Part shown: positions 1 to 4,943 of the stretch, one piece after another
How positions within the stretch are numbered: the stretch's first letter is position 1
How the letters are laid out: each line of letters starts with the position of its first letter
Assembly: GCA_043746815.1 (NCBI GenBank)
Contig: JAYTQG010000086.1
Coordinates: forward strand, 1-10,786
Direction of reading: 5' to 3'
Length of the DNA: 10,786 nucleotides
Origin: JAYTQG01 sp043746815
Lineage (GTDB): Bacteria; Actinomycetota; Thermoleophilia; Miltoncostaeales; Miltoncostaeaceae
Translations under genes and position numbers: made by a program
The notes under the pieces: generated by a model
Database searches by the model: none
What the model was told of the DNA's origin: nothing
Seen by the model: the letters and a program-made list of their open reading frames with translations, nothing else

Positions 1-294
1 GCGATGGGCGTTGCGACACTCGTGATCTTCCTGATTATTGGTCGGGCTCCGACGGTATATGCGGGGGTCTTCCTCACCGTCGCCGTTTTGGAGATTTACG
101 GAACCTGGGTCGGAACATGGGCCTGGAAGGCCACGATCCCCGGTCTCGGTATTCCGGATGGGAACCCGCCAAGCGGCGCAGCGAGCGGGTACGTGCTCTT
201 CGACATCTGCGCTTTGGCGCTGGCGCCACGGTTGCTCGCGTTCGTGCGTTTGTTCCGCAGGGACCCGGTCCAGGCGGAGTCCGTCGAGGTGTGA
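1..294 (+). CDS. Small integral membrane protein, 5' end outside the window
   Basis: The frame is open from the first base, so the ATG at base 4 may be internal and the gene probably begins upstream. The visible 96 or so residues hold about three hydrophobic stretches (roughly residues 3-13, 18-36 and 62-81, counted from that ATG). They are separated by a tryptophan-rich loop with the motif IPGLGIPDGNPPSGAASGY and followed by a short charged tail ending at TGA 292-294. The stop overlaps the start of the CtaG gene by one base (TGATG), which implies translational coupling. I do not recognise the family with confidence. The Gly-Asn-Pro-Pro-Ser-Gly loop looks like a conserved motif, not random sequence. 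Its position suggests a role near the respiratory chain or membrane biogenesis, but that is inference from the neighbour only. Confidence 0.7.
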   Translation, partial: AMGVATLVIFLIIGRAPTVYAGVFLTVAVLEIYGTWVGTWAWKATIPGLGIPDGNPPSGAASGYVLFDICALALAPRLLAFVRLFRRDPVQAESVEV

Positions 295-1274
295 TGTCCG
301 TTCGTGGCCTCGCTGTCGCGTTGTTTGCCGGGCTCCTGTTCGCGCCCGCCGCGAGCGCGCATGGCGGCGCAACCGCGGACCCTGACCGCTGGTGGACGGC
401 TTGGAACGCCTCCCCTTGGCAAGCGGCGCCGGTGGGTATTGCGCTGGTCCTCTACGTGGTTCGGGCGCGCAAACTTGGGTCGCGCCTGCCAGCGTGGCGA
501 GCAGTCTGTTTCCTGCTGGGGCTCGCAGTCGCCTTTCTGGCAATCGTTTCGCCCATCGATGCGATCGGCGAAGAAGCCCTCTTTTCGATGCACATGCTCC
601 AGCACATTTTGCTCGGCGACCTCGCGCCGCTGCTCATGGTGCTCGGCGCAACCGGTCCGATCCTTCGCCCGGTGCTTGCCCTGCGATGGGTCCAGCGACT
701 TCAAATCCTGATGCATCCCGTCGTCGCGCTCGCGATTTGGGTAGTGCTCTTTCTGGGTTGGCACCTTCCAGCCTTCTACGAGGCGGCCATCCGCAACGAT
801 CTCGTCCACGCCCTCGAACACGTCTCTTTTTTCACCGCCGGAGCCTTGATGTGGGGCTCGTTGATCGAGACGTTGCCCCAGCCTGAGTGGTTCAGCACAG
901 GGATGAAGTTGGGATACGTCGGCGCCGTGCGAATTGTTCAGACCATTCTCGGAAACATCATCTGGTGGTCTGGTGCGGTGCTCTACCCGATTTACAGCGA
1001 CAACGCTGCCGCTTGGGGGACGACCGCGATTCAAGATCAGGCCCTCGCAGGCACGATCATGATGAGTTACACCGGCCTCGTTACGCTCGGTGTCATCACG
1101 ATTCTCTTCTTCCGGATGGCCCGCGAGAGCGAGCTGCGCCAACGTTTGATCGAGGCGGGCGTCGATCAGAAGGCGGCACGGCGCGCGGTGCGCTTCGGCC
1201 GGGCCGAGGAGCTAGCGAGTCGCCATGGAGTCGAACTTCCCGAAGCGCATCTCCGAGCCCCGGGAATCTCATAG
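294..1274 (+). CDS. ctaG: Cytochrome c oxidase assembly factor, CtaG (caa3-type) family membrane protein
   Basis: 326 residues starting at ATG 294, which overlaps the upstream TGA; a longer in-frame extension to 117 lies inside the upstream gene and is rejected. Residues 1-22 look like a signal peptide or first membrane segment, ending near Ala-Ser-Ala-His. About seven further hydrophobic helices follow (roughly 44-56, 70-86, 103-120, 142-160, 177-195, 213-233 and 250-273), then a charged cytoplasmic tail of about 50 residues. The family hallmarks are visible: His-Met-Leu-Gln-His at 100-104, Gly-Trp-His at 155-157, His172 and His176 in the segment VHALEH, and the QDQALAG stretch near 247-253. 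CtaG_Caa3 proteins help assemble the copper centre of haem-copper oxidase in the plasma membrane; the conserved histidines are the likely metal ligands. No oxidase subunit is visible in the window. The family call is firm, the precise role inferred. Confidence 0.9.
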   Translation: MSVRGLAVALFAGLLFAPAASAHGGATADPDRWWTAWNASPWQAAPVGIALVLYVVRARKLGSRLPAWRAVCFLLGLAVAFLAIVSPIDAIGEEALFSMHMLQHILLGDLAPLLMVLGATGPILRPVLALRWVQRLQILMHPVVALAIWVVLFLGWHLPAFYEAAIRNDLVHALEHVSFFTAGALMWGSLIETLPQPEWFSTGMKLGYVGAVRIVQTILGNIIWWSGAVLYPIYSDNAAAWGTTAIQDQALAGTIMMSYTGLVTLGVITILFFRMARESELRQRLIEAGVDQKAARRAVRFGRAEELASRHGVELPEAHLRAPGIS

Positions 1275-1277
1275 TGA

Positions 1278-1303
1278 CATACATGCGATAGTATGCGTAT
1301 ATG
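1278..1303. promoter_or_regulatory. Imperfect dyad over the antitoxin promoter, possible operator
   Basis: The 26 bp centred between 1290 and 1291 have partial two-fold symmetry: CATA.A.GC on the left is mirrored by GC.T.TATG on the right, seven of nine positions per arm. A shorter perfect pair, CATAC (1278-1282) and GTATG (1291-1295), and a 10-bp-spaced direct repeat of ATGCG (1283 and 1293) lie in the same stretch. Ribbon-helix-helix antitoxins commonly bind such short repeats to repress their own operon. Which repeat unit is the real one cannot be decided from one copy. Confidence 0.35.
1289..1301 (+). promoter_or_regulatory. Putative leaderless promoter of the antitoxin-toxin pair
   Basis: The hexamer TAGTAT (1289-1294) fits the TAnnnT form of a bacterial -10 box. 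It is followed by exactly six bases and then the A of the ATG at 1301, so transcription would start at or next to the start codon. No Shine-Dalgarno-like sequence lies in the 26-bp gap before 1301, which agrees with a leaderless message. No convincing -35 box is visible at 16-18 bp spacing. Confidence 0.4.
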
Positions 1304-1543
1304 CCAAAGGTTCGAACAACAATCACCCTTGACGAACGAGTGCTCCGCGCGCTTCGGGTTCGCGCGGCGCGTGAGGGACGGGCAGATGGTGAGTTGATTG
1401 AAGCCGCCTTGCGCCGCGATCTTGGCTTCGACCTTCTCCAAGAGCTATGGGCTGCGAACGTCGGCGAAACCGAAGCCGAGGTGCAGACGACCGTCGCTGA
1501 GGCGCTGCGGGCGGTCCGCCTGGCTGCGAAAACGCCGGTCTGA
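1301..1543 (+). CDS. Ribbon-helix-helix (CopG/VapB-like) antitoxin
   Basis: 80 residues. The N-terminal stretch RTTITLDERVLRALRVRAAR (residues 5-24) has the form of a ribbon-helix-helix DNA-binding domain: a short beta strand with alternating Thr/Ile, then two helices (about 11-25 and 29-41) ending in LRRDLGF. The rest (about 44-78) is an acidic to mixed helix likely to wrap the toxin. It lies five bases upstream of a PIN-domain gene on the same strand, the classic antitoxin-then-toxin order. Expected roles are to neutralise the toxin and to repress the operon through the dyad overlapping its start. It has no visible Shine-Dalgarno and is probably translated leaderlessly. The specific antitoxin subfamily cannot be fixed from the sequence alone. 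Confidence 0.8.
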   Translation: MPKVRTTITLDERVLRALRVRAAREGRADGELIEAALRRDLGFDLLQELWAANVGETEAEVQTTVAEALRAVRLAAKTPV

Positions 1544-1548
1544 GCGGA

Positions 1549-1953
1549 ATGCGGGCGGTCCTCGACGTCAATGTGCTTGTCTCGGGAGCAGCGAAGGGCA
1601 CCGGTAGCCCCCGTCGACTGCTGGAAGCATGGCTTGAGGGGCACTTTGAGCTCATCGTGTCGGCGCAGCTCATCGACGAGTTGACCCGGGTGCTCGCGTA
1701 TCCGAAGGTCCGGCGATTGGTCAATCCATCCCAGGCCGAGCGATTGCTCGCGCTCCTCGAACGAGTTGAGCTGACCGACGACCCCGCCGACCCGCCACCG
1801 GTAGTCCCACCGGATCCCGATGACGTGTATCTCGTCGCGCTCGCTGCATCCGCGCATGCGATCCTCGTGACGGGCGACCGAGGCGTTATCTCCCTCCGGG
1901 AACAGATCCCCGTCATGACGCCGCCGGAGTTCCTGGAACTGCTGGGCTACTGA
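1549..1953 (+). CDS. PIN-domain RNase toxin of a type II toxin-antitoxin system (COG1569-like)
   Basis: 134 residues, one whole PIN domain. The acidic metal-binding set is intact: Asp6 (in VLDVNVLVSG, with Asn8), Glu44 (in LIDELTRVL), Asp92 (in DPDDVYLVALA) and Asp110 (in LVTGDRG). The order and the closing TPPEFLELL segment match the group usually named 'putative toxin-antitoxin system toxin component, PIN family'. Such proteins are Mg-dependent endoribonucleases, often acting on tRNA or mRNA; the target here is unknown. Its ATG lies five bases after the antitoxin stop, with a weak GAGCGGA ahead, so translation is probably coupled. The gene ends 24 bp from the convergent carboxymuconolactone-decarboxylase-like gene. 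All catalytic residues are present, so an active toxin is expected. Confidence 0.85.
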   Translation: MRAVLDVNVLVSGAAKGTGSPRRLLEAWLEGHFELIVSAQLIDELTRVLAYPKVRRLVNPSQAERLLALLERVELTDDPADPPPVVPPDPDDVYLVALAASAHAILVTGDRGVISLREQIPVMTPPEFLELLGY

Positions 1954-1977
1954 CCTGTCCGCGGACGCTGCGGCACG

Positions 1978-2376
1978 TTAGGCGGAGCGAGTGTCCATGA
2001 CCTCCCGCAGCAATGAGATCGCGTCCATCGCGGCAGGGAAGCCGTTGTAGGGAACGCTCTGGAGGATGACCTCCTCGATCTCCTGGGCGGTGAGACCGAC
2101 ATTGAGTGCCGAGCCAAAATGGACCCGTAGCTGCGGTCCACGGCCTGGTACGGCAAGGAGGACCGAGAGCGTCGCGATCGCGCGATCGCGGAGGGTAAGC
2201 CCGTCACGGGTGTAGATGTCGCCGTACGCGAACTCAATGATGTAGCGGCCAAGGTCCCCCAAGGCCAAGACGATCTCTTCCCCGATCGGACCATTGACCT
2301 CGACCAATCGCCGCAGCCCGCGATCGAAGCGGGTCTCTTCGTCGTCGTTCGGCGCCGGCGCCGGGTCGTCCGTCAT
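1978..2376 (-). CDS. Carboxymuconolactone decarboxylase (CMD) family protein
   Basis: 132 residues. After an acidic, proline-rich N-terminus (1-17) comes the CMD fold: an FDRGL segment (17-21), a helix with FAYGDIYTRDGLTLRDRAIAT (49-69), a conserved LRVHFGSALNVGLT (83-96, with His86), then QEIEEVILQSVPYNGFPAAM (98-117). This is the pattern of 4-carboxymuconolactone decarboxylase (PcaC-like) proteins. There is no Cys-x-x-Cys, so it is not an AhpD-type peroxidase partner. No other protocatechuate or beta-ketoadipate gene is near, so the true substrate is uncertain; many family members are uncharacterised. The gene follows the GH15-like gene on the minus strand after 29 bp and is probably co-transcribed with it. 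Its stop is TAA at 1980-1978. Confidence 0.85.
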   Translation of the reverse strand: MTDDPAPAPNDDEETRFDRGLRRLVEVNGPIGEEIVLALGDLGRYIIEFAYGDIYTRDGLTLRDRAIATLSVLLAVPGRGPQLRVHFGSALNVGLTAQEIEEVILQSVPYNGFPAAMDAISLLREVMDTRSA

Positions 2377-2391
2377 GCTCGCCCGACGTCC

Positions 2392-2406
2392 GGCCCGGTT
2401 CGGGCC
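2392..2406 (-). other. Short perfect hairpin between the GH15-like and CMD genes
   Basis: GGCCCG (2392-2397) and CGGGCC (2401-2406) form a perfect 6-bp stem with a 3-base loop. It touches the stop codon of the GH15-like gene (TAG at 2408-2406). No T-run follows on the minus strand, so full termination is unlikely. It may lower read-through or set a processing site within the two-gene transcript. Confidence 0.35.
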
Positions 2407-3395
2407 TACGCCCCGAGGGCGGTGAGGAGTGCCGGGGCGTAGGGCACGTTCCCGGACGCGTCGCCTTCCGGCACGCCGGTACGCAGCGTGCGGGAGAGAT
2501 GATCCAGGCCCTGCTCAGTGGGGGCGACCTCGCCGCCCAAGCCCCGAACGGGGGAATCCGACGCGGCGACGCCTGCGATCCAGCCTTCCAGTCGTCCGGC
2601 CTCCTCGGTCGCGCCCATGGTGCGGTATGCGCTCAGCGCCCGCGTCTGATCCTCAAGCCAGCAGAGGCGCCCATCGGCTGCAGGGTCGCCGAGCGAGGTC
2701 GTCGCCGCCCGGATGACGCCGCCGGTGGGGGCGTACGTGAGGCCCTTCAATTGCAGCGCCTCGGGGGACGCCCCGTGCGCGGACGTCCATCCCTGCCACC
2801 ATTTCTGGGTGTCGCCTGCCTTGCCGCGTTGGTCGGTGCCAAGGCCCACCGCGTCTTGCCAGCGCAGCGCAATAACGCGAACCTGGTCCTTGGCCAGGTC
2901 GAGGGTCGCGATCAAGTCGGGTCCGTCCGGGCGGATCGGGAGGTCGGTATCAAGGTCAATTGGCACGCCGGGACCGGGAAGGCGGGTGCGGCGGCCCTCG
3001 CGAATCCAGCGGGACGCATTCGTGCCAAAGCCGTAGCGCGCCGCGACACGAACGCCGACACGCGCGTTGCCCTCCATCACGCGGATCTGACGGATCAGCT
3101 CGCCCGTGTCGTGATTGGCACCCGGACCGCGGGGTCCGACGACGAGGCAGTCGGTAACGCGGACCAGACCTTGCGGACCGCGGATATCGGTCTCCACGAC
3201 GAGCGTGCCCTCGACGTAGCGCTGACCAGCGGGTTCGCCGCCCTCAACCAGCACCGAAAAGTGGCCACCACGATCCGCGTCGAGCGCGGACGCAAACACT
3301 GCAGCGGCGTCAAAGCGAGGGGCGCAGAGCCACGAGAGCGTCGCGTCTGCATCGATGAGGCCTGTCGACCTGCAGTCAGAAATGAGGAGCGCCAT
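2406..3395 (-). CDS. Shortened GH15/trehalase-like protein lacking most of the catalytic domain
   Basis: 329 residues against about 600 for the family. Residues 1-190 match the N-terminal beta-rich domain of bacterial GH15 trehalase/glucoamylase-like proteins: LISDCRSTGLIDADATLSWL (4-23), CAPRFD (24-29), YVEGTLVVETDI (60-71) and GLVRVTDCLVV (76-86). Residues 217-258 match the entry into the (alpha/alpha)6 barrel: LKGLTYAPTGGVIRAATTSL (216-235), then RLCWLEDQTRALSAYRTMGA where the family has RNWDYRYCWLRDA. The Asn-Trp-Asp-Tyr stretch is missing, the Arg-Asp pair is changed to Glu-Asp, and the region that carries the two catalytic glutamates is absent; only about 70 residues follow. Full glycosidase activity is therefore unlikely. 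It is one open frame with no internal stop, so it could be a stand-alone binding protein or a decaying paralogue. No good Shine-Dalgarno precedes the ATG, but the start fits the family. It probably shares a transcript with the downstream CMD gene. Confidence 0.75.
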   Translation of the reverse strand: MALLISDCRSTGLIDADATLSWLCAPRFDAAAVFASALDADRGGHFSVLVEGGEPAGQRYVEGTLVVETDIRGPQGLVRVTDCLVVGPRGPGANHDTGELIRQIRVMEGNARVGVRVAARYGFGTNASRWIREGRRTRLPGPGVPIDLDTDLPIRPDGPDLIATLDLAKDQVRVIALRWQDAVGLGTDQRGKAGDTQKWWQGWTSAHGASPEALQLKGLTYAPTGGVIRAATTSLGDPAADGRLCWLEDQTRALSAYRTMGATEEAGRLEGWIAGVAASDSPVRGLGGEVAPTEQGLDHLSRTLRTGVPEGDASGNVPYAPALLTALGA

Positions 3396-3461
3396 ACCGG
3401 GCGGCAGCTTAGAGCACCTGCGCGCCGACTATCGTTCCCGGGTCGTACAAAAAAGAAAACT

Positions 3462-3465
3462 GGAG
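3462..3465 (+). promoter_or_regulatory. Ribosome binding site that sets the methyltransferase start
   Basis: GGAG lies nine bases before ATG 3475, within an A-rich leader (3449-3472). This favours 3475 over the in-frame ATG at 3355, which would overlap the divergent GH15-like gene by 41 bp and add 40 residues that do not look like part of the methyltransferase fold. The 79 bp between 3395 and 3475 must carry both divergent promoters; I could not identify clear -35/-10 pairs. Confidence 0.7.
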
Positions 3466-3474
3466 CAAGAACCC

Positions 3475-4308
3475 ATGAGCACCACCCAAGACAACGGAGC
3501 CACGACTGGCGTTGGCGACAACTTCACGAGCACCGCGAAGGACTATGACGCTGTGGTTCGCCACAACATCAACGGCGCTGTGCGTCTGATTGCCGCCCTG
3601 CCTGCCGGGCCGTACGACCGCGTCCTGGACGTCGGCTGCGGAACGGGCTGGTCGTCCCTTGCAATGCTGGAGCGCTTCGGATGCAAGGAACTGACGGGTG
3701 TTGACCCGGCCGCAGGGATGCTCGAGGTCTTCCGGGCCAAGGCGGATGAGCTTGACGGAGTTCGCGTGGACCTTCGCGCTGAGGACGTCATGAACATGAG
3801 CGTCCAGCCGGGTAGCTACGACGCAGTCATCTCGTCGATGGCGATGCACTGGTTTCCTGACAAGGCTGGCGCGACGGTGAAAATGGCCGAGGCCCTACGC
3901 CCCGGTGGCGTTATCGCCATCTTGTGCTCGGGGCGGGGCGGTGAGCAGGAGTTCCGCGAGGTTCTTGCCACCCTCACCGATCCGCCTGCCCCGGCGAACT
4001 GGGACGCCGCGTTTGATGCCGTCCAGCGCGACGTTGACGAGATGGAGGAGTACATCGTCGGTGCCGGTCTTGAACCGATCGACATCTGGATGGAACGGCG
4101 CCTGCGTCGCACCGATCCGGCCGCCTACCTGGAGCGGATGCGTGTTGTCGCCAGCCACATCACCGCCGACTCGCTTGACGAGGCGGGCGTCGCGTCGCTG
4201 ATGACCCAGCTTGAAGCCGCCATGCGCGTCGCTTCGGGTCCGCGCGGGTTTGAATACCACTTCACCAAGCTCTACGCCGTGGCCCGCAAGCCTGAATCGG
4301 CGGTGTAG
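3475..4308 (+). CDS. Class I SAM-dependent methyltransferase (type 11 fold)
   Basis: 277 residues. The N-terminus (13-45) resembles the lead-in helix of small-molecule methyltransferases (VGDNFTSTAKDYDAVVRHNI). Motif I is VLDVGCGTGWSS (50-61), the SAM-binding glycine loop. Asp77 in LTGVDPAAGML closes beta-2 and should hold the ribose hydroxyls. YDAVISSMAMHWF (115-127) is the beta-4/active-site region, and LRPGGVIAIL (141-150) is the beta-5 motif. The 125-residue C-terminal part is mainly helical. The substrate cannot be told from sequence; the SMAMHWF form is common in enzymes methylating small acids, quinones or lipids. The gene is followed after five bases by the NYN-domain gene, so the two are almost certainly co-translated, and it is divergent from the GH15-like gene. 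Confidence 0.85.
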   Translation: MSTTQDNGATTGVGDNFTSTAKDYDAVVRHNINGAVRLIAALPAGPYDRVLDVGCGTGWSSLAMLERFGCKELTGVDPAAGMLEVFRAKADELDGVRVDLRAEDVMNMSVQPGSYDAVISSMAMHWFPDKAGATVKMAEALRPGGVIAILCSGRGGEQEFREVLATLTDPPAPANWDAAFDAVQRDVDEMEEYIVGAGLEPIDIWMERRLRRTDPAAYLERMRVVASHITADSLDEAGVASLMTQLEAAMRVASGPRGFEYHFTKLYAVARKPESAV

Positions 4309-4313
4309 GCGAG

Positions 4314-4919
4314 ATGGCCCGTACCCTCCTGCTCTGGGATGCCCCGAACATCGATATGACCCTCTCAGGGGTCCTCGGTCGCCGGGCCTCGACGGCCGAG
4401 CGTCCCCGTTTTGACTCGCTCGCCCGTTGGTTGGTCGACCAGGCCCGTGGTGATACGGACTCGCCCACCGTCGAGGGATGCGTCTTCATCAACGTTCCGA
4501 TTGCTGAGCATGGCCCCCTGCTTGGCTGGGTGAAGGTGCTCCTGACGATGGGCTTCCGGGTGTTCGCGAAACCCCGTCAGGATGACAGCGACATCGACGA
4601 TGACATGTTGGCCCACATGGCCCTGCGTGAGCCCGATCTTGGCCGTGTCATCGTCGCCTCCAACGACGCAGAGGCCTTCCGGGACGAACTCGAAGTGCTC
4701 GCCGCCCGCGGCGTGGAGTGTTCCGTACTCGGCTTCACCGAATACTCGGGTGGCTACACCGGTAGCGAGGGCATTCGGTTCATCGATCTCGAGGAGATCA
4801 ATGAACTGTTCAACGGGTCGCTGCCCAACCGGGTGCGTCTCGAAGGCATCCCCGTTGGCGGGCGTTGGTTTGAACCCTCCTCGTCCTTGGACGCGCTGCT
4901 CGCAAACACGAACCGCTAA
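4314..4919 (+). CDS. NYN-domain (PIN-like) putative ribonuclease
   Basis: 201 residues. LLLWDAPNID (5-14) supplies the first acidic residue (Asp9) and Asn12, as in the D-x-x-N start of NYN/LabA (DUF88) proteins. The cluster DDSDIDDDMLAHMA (90-103) and VIVASNDAEAF (112-122, Asp118) give the second and third acidic sites, the last in the place of the usual Ser-Gly-Asp-x-Asp-Phe. NYN proteins are related to PIN nucleases and are thought to cut or process RNA with Mg2+; the exact substrate is unknown here. The ATG is five bases after the methyltransferase stop with only GCGAG between, so translation is coupled. The C-terminus (Thr-Asn-Arg) is written by the left arm of an inverted repeat shared with ilvD. 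Confidence 0.8.
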   Translation: MARTLLLWDAPNIDMTLSGVLGRRASTAERPRFDSLARWLVDQARGDTDSPTVEGCVFINVPIAEHGPLLGWVKVLLTMGFRVFAKPRQDDSDIDDDMLAHMALREPDLGRVIVASNDAEAFRDELEVLAARGVECSVLGFTEYSGGYTGSEGIRFIDLEEINELFNGSLPNRVRLEGIPVGGRWFEPSSSLDALLANTNR

Positions 4920-4943
4920 CACACCATCGCGCTAGCGGTTCGT
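4908..4943. terminator. Bidirectional stem-loop inside the ends of the NYN gene and ilvD
   Basis: ACGAACCGCTA (4908-4918) and TAGCGGTTCGT (4933-4943) form a perfect 11-bp inverted repeat with a 14-base loop. Each arm runs through the last codons and the first bases of the stop of one of two convergent genes, 12 bp apart. The symmetry means it can fold in both transcripts, the arrangement expected of a bidirectional terminator or a 3'-end protecting structure. Neither strand has a proper T-run after the stem, so classical intrinsic termination would be weak. Confidence 0.6.

Noticed and set aside
96..1142. 348-codon open frame on the minus strand
   Set aside because: Antisense to the membrane protein and ctaG, which have clear family motifs and proper start/stop coupling.
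1957..1966. GTCCGCGGAC palindrome between the PIN gene and the CMD gene as a terminator
   Set aside because: No room for a loop, no extended stem and no T-run; a 10-bp palindrome is not surprising at this base composition.
3355..3474. 40-residue N-terminal extension of the methyltransferase from ATG 3355
   Set aside because: It overlaps the divergent GH15-like gene, and a good GGAG site supports ATG 3475.
2499..3548. 349-codon open frame on the plus strand
   Set aside because: Antisense to the GH15-like gene and runs into the methyltransferase in another frame; no family features.
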